Of a stretch of 64,000 nucleotides of DNA, positions 28,561 to 38,341 are shown one piece after another (the stretch's first letter is position 1; every line of letters starts with the position of its first letter). A program made the position numbers and the translations under genes. The stretch is from assembly GCA_018816865.1 (NCBI GenBank), contig JAHIUW010000032.1:1-64000 (forward strand), written 5' to 3'. The stretch comes from Pseudomonadota bacterium. GTDB taxonomy: Bacteria > Desulfobacterota > Desulfovibrionia > Desulfovibrionales > Desulfovibrionaceae. The notes beneath the pieces are model-generated. The model ran no database searches and was not told where the DNA came from. It saw only the letters and a program-made list of their open reading frames with translations.

Positions 28561-29409
28561 CTATTCGATGACGCCCTTGGCCCGCAGCCGGGAGACATAG
28601 GCCGAACGTTCGGGCTCCAGCAGTCTGAGTCCCGTCTCGGCACGCACGATGCGCACCACGTCATCCTTGTGCAGGGGAAAACAGGTCTGCCCATCCACGG
28701 TCAGATAGACCTCGGAATGGGGCTCCTCAACACGCACGGTGAACTCCGAACTGCCGGGCAGGACCATGGGCTTGAAGTTGTGCAGGAACGGACAGATGGG
28801 GGTTACGGAAAACACTTCCAACTCGGGATGCACGATGGGTCCGCCAGAAGAGATGGAATAGGCCGTGGAGCCCGTGGGGGTGGCAATCACCAGGCCATCG
28901 GCCCGCATGCTGCCCAGGGGTTCGCCGTCCTGCTCAAGCCCCAGGCGGATGAGCCGCGCCAGGCTGCCCCGGTTGAGAACCACGTCGTTGATGGCCAGCC
29001 CGCCGTGGACCACCGCCTCACCCCGCTGTACCTCGTAGCGCAACACCAGACGTTCGGAATAACGGCAGCACCTGGCCAAAACCCTTTCCAGAAAACCCCG
29101 CCAATCGCTGGGGCTCAGTTCCGTCAAAAAACCCAAGCGCCCCATGTTCAGGCCCAGCATGGGCGCCCGCCCAGCCACCTGCCGGGCCACAGCGATCATG
29201 GTGCCGTCGCCGCCCAGAACCAGCACCAGGTCGCAGCCCTCCACGGGCAGCACCTCGGCAGTATCGGTTCCATCGTGTTCGGCGGACAAGGCACACACGC
29301 CTCTGCCCTCCAGCCAGAGCCGGATTTCCTCAACCAGGGCAGGAGCATCGGGGTGTCCGGCCCGGGAAACGATCAAAACGCGTTGCAATTTCTCGGTCAT
29401 AGTGAACAT
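28561..29409 (-). CDS. nadK: NAD kinase
   Basis: Phosphorylates NAD to NADP. The 282-residue protein shows LVLGGDGTMIAVAR near residue 65, LGLNMGRLGFLTE near 90, and SGGPIVHPELEVFSVTPICP in the C-terminal beta-sandwich. Two starts are possible, at 29409 and 29400 (MTEKLQRV); spacing from TCTAGAG favours the latter slightly. It is the first gene of the nadK-mltA-DUF4254 unit and divergent from the flgM operon. Confidence 0.94.
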   Translation of the reverse strand: MFTMTEKLQRVLIVSRAGHPDAPALVEEIRLWLEGRGVCALSAEHDGTDTAEVLPVEGCDLVLVLGGDGTMIAVARQVAGRAPMLGLNMGRLGFLTELSPSDWRGFLERVLARCCRYSERLVLRYEVQRGEAVVHGGLAINDVVLNRGSLARLIRLGLEQDGEPLGSMRADGLVIATPTGSTAYSISSGGPIVHPELEVFSVTPICPFLHNFKPMVLPGSSEFTVRVEEPHSEVYLTVDGQTCFPLHKDDVVRIVRAETGLRLLEPERSAYVSRLRAKGVIE

Positions 29410-29529
29410 TCTCTAGACCATCCAGCCTCGGGATTCAAGGCTCATGGCGGAGGTCGAAAATCATTTGCTGCAATAACAGGGAGTTGCCTATTGAATCATG
29501 AAAAAATATTATTTTTCACATGAAAACCC

Positions 29530-29557
29530 TAAAGTTCCGGCAAGCAGCAACCGATAA
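29530..29557 (+). promoter_or_regulatory. sigma-28-like promoter of the flgM operon
   Basis: TAAAGTTC at 29530-29537 and ACCGATAA at 29550-29557, with 16 bases between TAAA and the -10. This is close to the FliA consensus TAAAGTTT-N11-GCCGATAA, one base longer. The start codon lies about 20 bases downstream. Confidence 0.75.
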
Positions 29558-29578
29558 GCTACGTAAGAGGGAACTATC

Positions 29579-29998
29579 GTGTCAGCAGCTCATTCCTACG
29601 ACGCCCGCAGAATGCTCAAAACCTATGGCAGGCAGCTGACAAGCGCCCGTCGTCTGGCACGATTCAAACAGTCCCTCGCCGCGGCGGGAGCCGAGGAAGA
29701 GGTCACCATTTCGCGTCTTGCCAAGCGCAGGATGCTGGTAGAACAGGTGGCCAGAGAGATTGTGGAAAATCTCATCGTCTCGGGAAGCGAGAATGAGGTG
29801 GTCCAGGCAATTCTGCAAGAACTGGATGGCGAGTTTGGGGAAACTTTCCGCTTTCAGTATCCGCCCGCCGAGGTGGACCTGCAGATATTCCGACTCGTCG
29901 GAGATGCCCAGATGGAAGTAATCGCCCCTGAAAAACAAAATGTGTTCAACCGCCTCTGGGAACTCACCCTGGAAAAGGTCAACGACACGATGCTTTAG
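29579..29998 (+). CDS. FlgM-associated protein of the DVU0524 type
   Basis: A 139-residue protein with a GTG start preceded by AGAGGGAAC. It is basic at the N-terminus (RRMLKTYGRQLTSARRLARFK), helical, and ends in NRLWELTLEKVNDTML. Genes of this type stand directly before flgM in Desulfovibrio-like genomes and are named after DVU0524. The role is unknown; a link to flagellar late-gene control is inferred from position and the sigma-28-like promoter. flgM follows after 23 bases. Confidence 0.8.
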   Translation: MSAAHSYDARRMLKTYGRQLTSARRLARFKQSLAAAGAEEEVTISRLAKRRMLVEQVAREIVENLIVSGSENEVVQAILQELDGEFGETFRFQYPPAEVDLQIFRLVGDAQMEVIAPEKQNVFNRLWELTLEKVNDTML

Positions 29999-30021
29999 GG
30001 ACGGTACAAGGGGAGACGGCT

Positions 30022-30321
30022 ATGGAAATCAATGGATTAATCAACGGGATCAAGGGCTACGACCGGGTCGACAAGACCACTTCGTCTGCCAAGAAGGGCA
30101 AGGGATCCACATCCCAGGCTTCTCTGCAAGGCGATTCGGTCCAGGTCTCCAGCGAGGCCCGACTGGTCGCTGGCGCGATGTCCGAAGCGCAGAGCGCACC
30201 GGACATCCGCCAACAAAAGGTCGATGAATTGAAGGCCCTCGTTCAGTCGGGCGAATACGTGCCCGACCTCAGAAAGACTGCGGCCAAGATCGTGGAAGAG
30301 GACCTGGAACTGCTTATTTAG
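30022..30321 (+). CDS. flgM: anti-sigma-28 factor FlgM
   Basis: Binds and blocks sigma-28 until the hook is finished and FlgM is exported. The 99-residue protein has the flexible Ser/Lys-rich N-terminal half expected for an exported disordered protein. The conserved C-terminal half carries [10 protein letters not shown], then [26 protein letters not shown] supports the start. Its last 8 bases overlap the end of fliW on the other strand, so late transcripts of the two operons would be antisense at their ends. Confidence 0.93.
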   Translation: MEINGLINGIKGYDRVDKTTSSAKKGKGSTSQASLQGDSVQVSSEARLVAGAMSEAQSAPDIRQQKVDELKALVQSGEYVPDLRKTAAKIVEEDLELLI

Positions 30322-30847
30322 CAGCCATGGTCTCGGCTTCCGAATCTGCACCAACACTGCCGGTGTCCTGAATGTCATTCAGGTCCTCGGCAGTTTCTTT
30401 TTGTCTGTCACTCACCAGAAACCGCGCAGGATACTTGGTATCCACCTGCGGCACCTGCAGCCCCACCCGCGAGGTGGAGTTGACGATGATCGGCCCCATG
30501 AGATTCAAGGCCGTTTCCTCGGGTTTGCCGGGAGGAATGGTCACCGTCACCAAAACCGCAATCTGGCGAATGTCTTCCAGTTTCAGAATTTTCTGCTCCG
30601 CCGAACCGACCTTAACATTATAGTCAGGCAGGAACGTATACGGATCAGCCACCATCAGCCCAAGATCGGGACGAGTCATGCTCTGCAAGATCAGGAAAGG
30701 TGAATCTTCCTTGAGCTGCAGCAGGGTAAACTCCTTGCAATCCTCAAAGCCGATGAGACCCCGGGGAAAACGAATCACCCGGTTCATATCTACGGCCAGG
30801 CTGCCCAATCGGGTCGTTACTGTGCGCTCTACTTCTCTTTGTGCCAT
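30314..30847 (-). CDS. fliW: flagellar assembly factor FliW
   Basis: Binds CsrA and flagellin in a partner switch that couples flagellin level to its translation. The 177-residue protein has [19 protein letters not shown] near residue 25, SPFLILQSM, and [12 protein letters not shown]. The C-terminal 25 residues are an acidic tail ([13 protein letters not shown]) longer than usual. It overlaps csrA by 19 bases, so translation is coupled, and ends within flgM on the opposite strand. Confidence 0.94.
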   Translation of the reverse strand: MAQREVERTVTTRLGSLAVDMNRVIRFPRGLIGFEDCKEFTLLQLKEDSPFLILQSMTRPDLGLMVADPYTFLPDYNVKVGSAEQKILKLEDIRQIAVLVTVTIPPGKPEETALNLMGPIIVNSTSRVGLQVPQVDTKYPARFLVSDRQKETAEDLNDIQDTGSVGADSEAETMAAK

Positions 30848-31062
30848 AACTGCGTCGCCGCCAGGAGATCCTGGTCTGTAAGTTGAAGGGCTAGTTTGTT
30901 TTGTTCCTGAACTCGCAGATACACCTCTTCGCGATACACGGGCATATCGTCGGGCACTTCCAGCCCGACCTTGATTTGCTTGCCCTGCACGCTGAGGACC
31001 GTCAATTTGATGTCGTCGCCGAGATAGATGCTCTCCCCGGGACGGCGGGTAAGAATAAGCAT
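30829..31062 (-). CDS. csrA: carbon storage regulator CsrA
   Basis: A 77-residue RNA-binding dimer that blocks translation by binding GGA-containing leaders. The start [18 protein letters not shown] is standard. [19 protein letters not shown] carries the conserved RNA-binding residues. It precedes fliW with a 19-base overlap and follows flgL by 77 bases, placing the CsrA-FliW switch at the end of the flagellar hook operon. Confidence 0.96.
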   Translation of the reverse strand: MLILTRRPGESIYLGDDIKLTVLSVQGKQIKVGLEVPDDMPVYREEVYLRVQEQNKLALQLTDQDLLAATQLWHKEK

Positions 31063-31139
31063 ATCAACCCGTTGGTTGTCGTTCCTTCGCCCAGCCTTCC
31101 TAGCCGGACGAATCCATGCGGCCCCAGGCCGCTTCCCCG

Positions 31140-32675
31140 CTAGATGAAGTTGACCAAACTCATACGCATCACCATGGATGAGGACCGCAGCACGGTCTCG
31201 TACACCACCTGCTGATTGGCGAGGTTGGTCATCAGTTCGGTCACGTCGGCGTCCTCAACGGACGAAAGGCGTTCCTTCTCGTTGTCGCGCATGGTGTCCA
31301 GGATGCCGCTGGCCACCTGCAGCCTGTTTTCGGCTGCGCCGACACGAGCCGCGTAGTTCATGATGCGCTCGGAAATGGGCGTCAATTCCGCAAGCGCTTC
31401 CTGACAGCCTCCCTGGTTATTGGTTTCCATGAAACCGATCAGCCTGCCCACGGTGTCGAACATGTTCTGGTCAGCCGGAACGCCAGGAGCCAAGGTCAAG
31501 CCCGATGAACTCGGATCCTGATAGATTCCGCCGAAGATATCCTTTCCGACGTTGTTCACGATGATGTTCTCACCGGGGGAAATTTCCATTCGCACATCAG
31601 CCGTGCGCGGCCTGATGATCCACTGATCCCCGGCTGACAGGGTATTGCCCGAACCGGAGTCATACAGGGTCAGAGTCCCTCCGGGCACGACCAGACTCAG
31701 CTCCGTGGCACTGCCCGACCCGTTCGTGGTCTGCCCCTCGACCCAGGTGGACCCACCGTCTGTGCTGTAGGAGTATTCCACGGGATCGCTGTCCAGCGCA
31801 GCGTCGGAGTCGATACGCACGGTGACGTTCTTGGTGAAGATGCCCGAGGCGGCGTTAGACAGCAGGGACGGCCCGAAGGTGTCCACGCTGATGGCGTCGT
31901 TGTCGTCACCCTTGTAGCGAGCCGTGGGTCGGACCCACATCCAGGTGCCGTTGTTCTCGTCACCCGCCACATCGGGATCATACGCCGTGACCGTGGTGCC
32001 CGCTTCCAGGGTCAGCTGCACACCGCCGAGGATCAGGGTCTTGTCACCCGCCACGGCCGGGACGGTGCCCGCCGTGAAGGTCGTGCCGCCATCGCTGGAA
32101 TACTCATAATCCAGGGCATCCGTGCCCACGACTCCCGCCGTGGTGAAGCGCACAAGCACCGTCTTGTTGCTGTCGCCGGTGATGGAGAAGGTGGTCCCGT
32201 CCGTGGCGCCGTCGTTGTCCGTCAGCCACAAGGCATTCTCGTAGGCCTGCTCGCCGGTATTGTGCCCGGAAAAGATATACTGCTGCTCGTACTTGGAGTT
32301 GGCCAGAACAACCAGCTCCTCGTTCAACTGGCGAACCTCGTAGCTGGCCTGCTCGCGGTTGTTGCCGCTCATGGTGCCGGTGGCAGCCTGTTCCGCCAGG
32401 ACCCTGATCCGGGTCAGAATCTCGTTGGTGCGGGTCAGGGTGCTGTCGGCAAATCCCAGCCAGCCGGTGGCTGTATTGATGTTTTCCGCGTACTGGTCGA
32501 GGGCGGCAATGGTCTCGCGATGGTCCAGGATGCGGGCCATGCCCACGGGATTGTCCGAAGGACGATTGATGTCCTTCTGGGTCGACGCCTTGATGTTCAG
32601 TTCCATGAGTTCCGACAGGGCGTCGTTCATGTTCCCGATAAAAAAGGTGAACCTGGTCTGTGTGGATATCCGCAT
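31140..32675 (-). CDS. flgL: flagellar hook-associated protein 3 (FlgL)
   Basis: Hook-filament junction protein. The helical ends follow the flagellin-like pattern ([12 protein letters not shown] and [16 protein letters not shown] at the start, [20 protein letters not shown] near the end). At 511 residues it is longer than the usual 300-420. The extra length is two repeats of a beta-rich module, about residues 170-252 and 282-360. Both carry a SxDGGxT(W/F) motif and the second an [11 protein letters not shown] end. A related module occurs once in FlgK. It starts 12 bases after flgK. Confidence 0.93.
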   Translation of the reverse strand: MRISTQTRFTFFIGNMNDALSELMELNIKASTQKDINRPSDNPVGMARILDHRETIAALDQYAENINTATGWLGFADSTLTRTNEILTRIRVLAEQAATGTMSGNNREQASYEVRQLNEELVVLANSKYEQQYIFSGHNTGEQAYENALWLTDNDGATDGTTFSITGDSNKTVLVRFTTAGVVGTDALDYEYSSDGGTTFTAGTVPAVAGDKTLILGGVQLTLEAGTTVTAYDPDVAGDENNGTWMWVRPTARYKGDDNDAISVDTFGPSLLSNAASGIFTKNVTVRIDSDAALDSDPVEYSYSTDGGSTWVEGQTTNGSGSATELSLVVPGGTLTLYDSGSGNTLSAGDQWIIRPRTADVRMEISPGENIIVNNVGKDIFGGIYQDPSSSGLTLAPGVPADQNMFDTVGRLIGFMETNNQGGCQEALAELTPISERIMNYAARVGAAENRLQVASGILDTMRDNEKERLSSVEDADVTELMTNLANQQVVYETVLRSSSMVMRMSLVNFI

Positions 32676-32687
32676 GGATGTTCCCCG

Positions 32688-34808
32688 CTAATTCTTTATG
32701 CTCAAAAGGACCTGCATCATCTTGTCAGCCGTAGTCACCAGCTTCGAGGCCGCAGTGTAGGAATGCTGAAACTTCAGGAGATTGGCCATCTCCTCATCGA
32801 GGTTCACGCCTGCGGTCTCCTGCTGTCTGGTGTTCAGGTCGTCGGCCAGGGTCTTGTTGAATTCCAGATTGAACTTGGCTGAGGAGGTATCGGCGCCGAT
32901 ACCCGCAACCAAACCGGAGTAGTAGGCCCCGAGGGTCTGGTTCACGGGTCTTTCGGAGTTGACGTTGATGGTCACCACCTTGTCCTTCAATTGGGCGATG
33001 CTCAAGGCCGTGGTATTGTCGCCGGAATTGATCTCTCCTGTACCGTTGGCGTGTCCGCTGGCGATGAAATCGAGGTCCGAACGGACCAAGGTGGTCATTT
33101 CCATGCTGGCCGCATCCTTGCCCTCGAAGAACGTATTCACGCCGAGAGCCGCGGCCAGTCCTGCGGTATCGGTGCCGAATCCGAACTCGTACCCATCATT
33201 GGCATCGATCCGCACCCGGTTGTTGACGATGTCCGCGGTCACGAAGGTGCCCCAGGTATTGTTGATGGCGTCGACCACGTCGTCCATGGAGTGCACCGAG
33301 GCGTCGAAGTTGGCATTGCCCCCGAAATTCAGAGAACCGAAGGACGCACCCGACGCCAGCTCACCGCTGGCCTTGTCATAGAAAAACAGCGTCATGTTGC
33401 CGTCTTGCAGCTTGTCGAAGAAATCCAGGCCGGAGCCGTTGCTGCCCAGAGCGGCGGAGGTGGAGTCCACGGTGTAGGTGCCGGTGACGGAGTCGAACTT
33501 CTGCAGGCCCATGCCCTGGCTCTGCAAACGATTGACCTCCCAGATCAAGGACTTGGAAAAGCCATCCAGCTTGTCCAGATAGCGCCCCACATGCTGGTCC
33601 CTGAACTGGAAATACCCGGCCAGGGCTCCGCCGGTCAGGCGCTGCTCGTTGTCTGCGCCATTGGCGAAGACCTGTGTGGTGATGTTTTCCTTGGAGGAGG
33701 TCGTGCGATACCAGTACAGCGCCTTCTTGGGCACCACGGTAAACTTGTCGCCCACCTCAAGGTCACCGCTGGGCGTCCCGCCGGAATCGGTGGCGGAGCC
33801 AAACCAGATGGTCAAGTCACCCACGGTGGTCTTGCCATCCTCGGGCCGGGCCGCGACATGCGTTTCGTTGCCGTCATCATCGGTCAGCCAAGTCTTGCCC
33901 CCATCCAGGGAGACCCGCATCATGGCGGCGCTGCCCGCGTTGGAGACCTGGCCGCTGCCGATGACCTCAAAGGTGTACTCGAAGTCGTCGGAACCGGAAA
34001 AATAGATATCGCCGTCGAAATTCGAAGTGGCGGTCAAGGCCTTCATGGATTGGGCATTCTCAAAGCCCAGCGAGAAGGTCACGGTGCCGTCCACAAGGGT
34101 CTGTCCGGCCTTGGTCCAGACCGTGAACTCGCCGCCGCCATTGTCCACGTAGTCGATGCCGATCTTCTCGGACAACTCCCGCACCAACAGCGCCCGCTTG
34201 TCCTTCAACTCGTTGGCGTTGTTCTGTCCCGGCACGTCGTGGGACTGGATCTGCAGGTTCAAATCCGCGATATCATCCAGGATGCCGTTGACCTCATCCA
34301 CTTCCTGGGCAATGAACTCGTTGATCTGATCCTGCTGGCTGCGCAGGTCCTGCCGCACGGTATGCAAGGTGGACAACAGGTTCTGCGTATTGCCGGACAA
34401 GGCCTCACGCGCAGCGATCAGCGCCGGGTTGTTGGCCATTGACTGCCAGTCCCCCCAGAACTGGGACAGAGCCTCATTCATTCCTGCAACCTGGCTTTCG
34501 TTGAACAGGCTGTCCACGGCACGCAGGTTCTGGTAGGTGGCATCCCAACGGAACTGTTGGGCGTTCTTGTCGACGAACTGTTCCTCGACGAAATCATTGA
34601 AATAGCGAAAAACCTCAACGGTCTTGACCCCGGTGCCCAACTGACCGGGATTGAAATCGATGGAATGTGCCTCTTCAAGGCGCACGGCCTGGCGCGCATA
34701 GCCAGGGGTGTTGACGTTGGCAATGTTATTGCCCGTCACCTCGATGGAGGCCTGGCTCGCAAACAGCGCGCCCTTGCCGATATCGAGAAGGGTCGTCAGA
34801 CCGGACAT
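32688..34808 (-). CDS. flgK: flagellar hook-associated protein 1 (FlgK)
   Basis: First hook-filament junction protein. The N-terminus has the rod/hook-type motif ASIEVTGNNIANVNTPGYARQ (split: SIEVTGNNIANVNTPGY). The C-terminus ends NLLKFQHSYTAASKLVTTADKMMQVLL. At 706 residues it is long for the family. A beta-rich module at about 272-362 with RVSLDGGKTW and LEVGDKFTVVP resembles the repeats in FlgL. Its start overlaps the last base of flgN, so translation is likely coupled. Confidence 0.95.
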   Translation of the reverse strand: MSGLTTLLDIGKGALFASQASIEVTGNNIANVNTPGYARQAVRLEEAHSIDFNPGQLGTGVKTVEVFRYFNDFVEEQFVDKNAQQFRWDATYQNLRAVDSLFNESQVAGMNEALSQFWGDWQSMANNPALIAAREALSGNTQNLLSTLHTVRQDLRSQQDQINEFIAQEVDEVNGILDDIADLNLQIQSHDVPGQNNANELKDKRALLVRELSEKIGIDYVDNGGGEFTVWTKAGQTLVDGTVTFSLGFENAQSMKALTATSNFDGDIYFSGSDDFEYTFEVIGSGQVSNAGSAAMMRVSLDGGKTWLTDDDGNETHVAARPEDGKTTVGDLTIWFGSATDSGGTPSGDLEVGDKFTVVPKKALYWYRTTSSKENITTQVFANGADNEQRLTGGALAGYFQFRDQHVGRYLDKLDGFSKSLIWEVNRLQSQGMGLQKFDSVTGTYTVDSTSAALGSNGSGLDFFDKLQDGNMTLFFYDKASGELASGASFGSLNFGGNANFDASVHSMDDVVDAINNTWGTFVTADIVNNRVRIDANDGYEFGFGTDTAGLAAALGVNTFFEGKDAASMEMTTLVRSDLDFIASGHANGTGEINSGDNTTALSIAQLKDKVVTINVNSERPVNQTLGAYYSGLVAGIGADTSSAKFNLEFNKTLADDLNTRQQETAGVNLDEEMANLLKFQHSYTAASKLVTTADKMMQVLLSIKN

Positions 34809-35287
34809 TAAGATCTCCCTCTAAAAAGGGCTGCCTCGGGGCGATGATTCTGGTAGCGACCGTTCTTGGCGTAGGTATCCTTGTTCTTGGGCTGAATCTG
34901 CTTGTGGATGAAATCCAGCATATTCTTGCTCTGCTCGGCCAGGGCGAATGCCATGCGGGAATTCTTTTCCGCCAGGATCGCGCACTTCTGTTCCAGGGTG
35001 TCCACAAACAGCAGAAACGCCTCAAAACCTTGTGCATCGTCGACATCCAAGGTCGGAATCAAATCCCTGAGCGACGTGGCCTCCGGGGCCACCGTGGACA
35101 CCATGCCCTTGAGTTCGAGCCGTTCGCCAGCCAATTGCTTGATCAACTCCTGGATGGAAAACTCGCAGCCGGTCACAGCCTTGGGATCCCGACCAGTCAA
35201 GTGGGTAAATTCTTCCTCAAGCAGCGAGCTCAACAGCAAGAGCCCCTTTTCCTGGCGATGGAGATTGGCCTTGATTCTCTCCAGCAT
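34808..35287 (-). CDS. flgN: FlgN-like flagellar export chaperone
   Basis: A 159-residue all-helical protein with the heptad-like pattern of FlgN, which keeps FlgK and FlgL soluble before export. Position directly upstream of flgK and 13 bases after flgJ supports this. Sequence identity of the family is low, so the call rests on length, helical composition and context. Confidence 0.82.
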   Translation of the reverse strand: MLERIKANLHRQEKGLLLLSSLLEEEFTHLTGRDPKAVTGCEFSIQELIKQLAGERLELKGMVSTVAPEATSLRDLIPTLDVDDAQGFEAFLLFVDTLEQKCAILAEKNSRMAFALAEQSKNMLDFIHKQIQPKNKDTYAKNGRYQNHRPEAALFRGRS

Positions 35288-35300
35288 TTGTCGACCCCAC

Positions 35301-36449
35301 TCAGTTATTGTTTGACCCCGAAGCTACGGCCTGCACACGTTCCCGGACAACTCCCGGGTTCCAGGCCTGCTCACCCTTTCTGATTTCGAAATACAGTCTG
35401 GGCTCACCTTCTTTTCCGGTCTCCTTCAACTCTGCAATTTTGCTGCCAGCCTTCACCTGATCGCCATGGGAGACCAGGCTCTTGCCCACCTGGCCATAGA
35501 CCGTGCGCCATCCGTCGGGATGTTCGAGAACGATGGTCTGGCCCTGGTCACCCCGTTCGCCGGAGAAGACAACCGTGCCATCCCATCCAGCCTGGACCGC
35601 ATCGCCCTGGGTCCCGGCGATCTCAACACCCGAGCGCCAGACGCGCTCGCCCGACGCCTTATCGGTCTGCCAGCCAAAACCGCTGACGATCTCACCCTGC
35701 ACGGGCCAAGTCAGTTCACTGAGCATCCGGGTTTGGATCACGCCTTGTTGCGCGCCAAACACCGCAGCGGCACGGGCGTCGCCCATCTCGATGCGCGCGG
35801 CGAGATTCATGGCGCGGTTCATGATTTCCGGCGGGCTTGAAGCCGCGGCGCGGATCGTGGGATCGGTGTCAGCCAGGGGATTGAAGTCGGGTTCCAGGCT
35901 CGTCTGGTCTGTTTCAGCGGGCCCAAGCCGGCGGGCCGACATGTTCTGCAGCACCAGTCCTGCCTGCTGCAAGGCAATGGCTCGTTGCGTCTCCTCCGGG
36001 GACCTGATTTCAGTCTCCTGCTTCAGGGGCAGCCCCTTCTCAGGCTCACCCTCAGCCCCGGCCGCAGGGGTCGGGATGCTCCGGGTGCGAGCCCCACTCG
36101 CCTTGGCGGCCAGCTGGTCCTTGAGTTCGTCGTAGAGCATCTCTCCCAGCCCGATGCCTCCGGCCTCGGTCATCTTGAGCGACAGTTCGCGGTCGAACAT
36201 CGAGAGGTAGGCGTCCTCCTCGCGACTGTGCAGGTAGCCCTCCTTGGGCACATTCTTGCGCATCTCCTGCCACAGCTTGCCGACGAAGATGGCTTCGAAG
36301 CCCTGAGTCGCCTTGCGCAGTTTGGCGTCATCGCCTTCCGCGGCCTTGAGGCTATTGCGCACCTCATCCATGGCCAGCTTTTGCCGCACCTCGGACGGGG
36401 TACCGCCGGTCACCATGGGGGACCCGGTATCAAGCTTGGAAGGGATCAT
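35301..36449 (-). CDS. flgJ: FlgJ-type rod scaffold fused to a degenerate LytM (M23) domain
   Basis: Residues 25-115 form the FlgJ N-terminal rod-binding domain (KATQGFEAIFVGKLWQEMR, EDAYLSMFDRELS), which caps the growing rod. In place of the C-terminal glucosaminidase of enteric FlgJ it carries a LytM/M23 fold at about 245-365 (PVQGEIVSGFGW to RLYFEIRKG). Neither zinc motif is intact: the HxG...D site reads RSGVE (Arg272, Glu276), and the HxH site reads RLY (Arg351, Tyr353). It therefore probably cannot cut peptidoglycan itself. Known dead LytM proteins (EnvC, NlpD) activate amidases; a similar role here is inference. 382 residues; no signal peptide. Confidence 0.85.
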   Translation of the reverse strand: MIPSKLDTGSPMVTGGTPSEVRQKLAMDEVRNSLKAAEGDDAKLRKATQGFEAIFVGKLWQEMRKNVPKEGYLHSREEDAYLSMFDRELSLKMTEAGGIGLGEMLYDELKDQLAAKASGARTRSIPTPAAGAEGEPEKGLPLKQETEIRSPEETQRAIALQQAGLVLQNMSARRLGPAETDQTSLEPDFNPLADTDPTIRAAASSPPEIMNRAMNLAARIEMGDARAAAVFGAQQGVIQTRMLSELTWPVQGEIVSGFGWQTDKASGERVWRSGVEIAGTQGDAVQAGWDGTVVFSGERGDQGQTIVLEHPDGWRTVYGQVGKSLVSHGDQVKAGSKIAELKETGKEGEPRLYFEIRKGEQAWNPGVVRERVQAVASGSNNN

Positions 36450-37598
36450 TTACATGACCTCCAGATCCGCGTGCAGGGCACCTGCGGTCTTCAGCGTCTT
36501 CAGGATCGAAATCAGATCCCGGGGAGTGGCACCGATGGTATTCAGACCATCGATAAGCTCTTGCAGGGTCGCACCCTCCATCATCACCAGACGCTTGTTG
36601 TCTTCCTGAACGCCAATCTCGGTCGTGGGGGTGGCCACGGTCTCGCCCGCACCGAACGGAGCGGGCTGCGACACGTCGGCCCCTTCCCGAATCACGATCT
36701 GCAGATTGCCGTGAGCCACAGCCACCTTGGACAGGCGCACATTACGCCCGAGCACCACGGTGCCGGTCTTCTCATCCACGACCACCTTGGCCTTGGCATC
36801 CGGGCTGATCTCGAGATTTTCCAGAGACGCCATCAGCGGCACGAGATTGCCCCTGAATTCCTGGGGCACCCTGAGCCGCACGTTGGAAACATCGTCGGCC
36901 TTGGCGTATTCCTGACCCAGGGTCTCATTGATAATGTTCACCACACTCATGGTGGTGGAGAAATCAGCCACATTCATCTGCAGCGTGAGTTCATCCTGGC
37001 TGTTGTATTTGAACGGAACCCCTCGCTCCACGGTGGCGCCGTTGGGCACACTGCCCACTGTGGTGATGTTCTTCTGGGCGGATGCGGCGGCGCCCTGCAC
37101 GGAGACACCACCCAGGGCCAGGGCGCCCTGAGCCAGGGCGTAGACGTTGCCGTCCACACCGCGCAGGGGCGTGAGCAGCAGGATGCCACCCAACAGGCTC
37201 TGGGCATTGCCCAGTGAAGACACGGTGACATCCAGCCGCGAACCCGGCTTGGACGAAACCGGCATGCGCGCGGTGACCATGACGGCCGCCACGTTCTTGG
37301 GCTTTAGCTGGGCCTGATCCACAGCCACTCCCAAACGATCGAGCATACTAACCATGGACTGGATGGTGAACTGCGAGCCGCTGCTCTTGTCGCCGGTACC
37401 GGAAAGACCCACCACCAGGCCGTAGCCCACCAGGGAGTTGTTGCGCACCCCGCCGAAACTGGCGAGGTCCTTCAGGCGAACGGCATCAGCCGGCACGGGA
37501 CACAGCAGCCCCGCCAGCAGGACAGCCACTGCCACCAGCACAAAGGCACGAAGCCGCTGCGGCGTTTGCGTTGATTTCTTCATGGATGCGGTCTTCAT
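36450..37598 (-). CDS. flgI: flagellar P-ring protein FlgI
   Basis: Periplasmic protein forming the P-ring bushing in the peptidoglycan layer. Start at ATG 37598 with AGGAG upstream; a longer frame adds 9 codons without support. A signal peptide runs to about [14 protein letters not shown]. Family motifs include [19 protein letters not shown] and the C-terminal EVM end with [19 protein letters not shown]. Length 382 is standard. It abuts flgJ and follows flgH by 10 bases. The presence of P- and L-rings confirms a Gram-negative envelope. Confidence 0.96.
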   Translation of the reverse strand: MKTASMKKSTQTPQRLRAFVLVAVAVLLAGLLCPVPADAVRLKDLASFGGVRNNSLVGYGLVVGLSGTGDKSSGSQFTIQSMVSMLDRLGVAVDQAQLKPKNVAAVMVTARMPVSSKPGSRLDVTVSSLGNAQSLLGGILLLTPLRGVDGNVYALAQGALALGGVSVQGAAASAQKNITTVGSVPNGATVERGVPFKYNSQDELTLQMNVADFSTTMSVVNIINETLGQEYAKADDVSNVRLRVPQEFRGNLVPLMASLENLEISPDAKAKVVVDEKTGTVVLGRNVRLSKVAVAHGNLQIVIREGADVSQPAPFGAGETVATPTTEIGVQEDNKRLVMMEGATLQELIDGLNTIGATPRDLISILKTLKTAGALHADLEVM

Positions 37599-37608
37599 GC
37601 GCGGTCTC

Positions 37609-38316
37609 CTAGAACGGCCAGACATTTTCCAGAATCCTGGTCAGCCAGCCCGGACGCTGCTTGTCGGCAATCACGCCCTGGCCGTAGTACTCGATCTTGG
37701 AGTCGGCCAGATAGGTCGAAGCGATGGTGTTTTGCGGACTGATGTCCTTGGCCCTGGCCAACCCCCGAACAACGAGAATCTGAGTCTCGTTGTTGACCTT
37801 GATCTCGCGAGCGCCCTCGATCTGAAACAAACCACCAGGGAGCACGCGCACGACCCGCGCAGCCAAGGTGGCGGACACGGTGGACTCGCGATTGGTCTCG
37901 CCGTCACCCTCGAAGGCACTGGTGGCGCTGGACTGGATCATCGGGGTGGCCCCCACGGCTCCGACCAGACCCGCGGACTGCCCCAGAGGGATCAAGGCGG
38001 CCTCCTGCTTGCCAAACCAATTGCTGATGCCGAAGTTCATGCTGGACTTGCGGTCGGCGGTGGTGTCCGCCTTATGCTTGCCCTTGGAGGACTCGATGAT
38101 GTTGACCATCACCACGTCGCCCACGTTGCGGGCGCGGTTATCGCCGAACAGATAGTTGGCCTCGCCCGGATCATACAAGGATCCGGGATTTTCCTGCGGC
38201 GGAGGGGCTTCCGCCACGGGCAGGGTCAGCACGGGCGCAGGCGCCGAAGTGCGTGCGGCCGTCTGGCATCCGGTCAGGGCCAGAATGCAGATCATCGCCA
38301 GCATCCATATCTTCAT
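37609..38316 (-). CDS. flgH: flagellar L-ring protein FlgH
   Basis: Outer-membrane lipoprotein ring around the rod. Start at ATG 38316, spaced 7 bases from AAGGAG; a TTG two codons upstream is less likely. Lipobox ALTGC (Cys17). The core contains [24 protein letters not shown] (in part), then [26 protein letters not shown] (in part). 235 residues, standard. Confidence 0.96.
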   Translation of the reverse strand: MKIWMLAMICILALTGCQTAARTSAPAPVLTLPVAEAPPPQENPGSLYDPGEANYLFGDNRARNVGDVVMVNIIESSKGKHKADTTADRKSSMNFGISNWFGKQEAALIPLGQSAGLVGAVGATPMIQSSATSAFEGDGETNRESTVSATLAARVVRVLPGGLFQIEGAREIKVNNETQILVVRGLARAKDISPQNTIASTYLADSKIEYYGQGVIADKQRPGWLTRILENVWPF

Positions 38317-38341
38317 GATCAATCTCCTTCACCGTAGCCGG

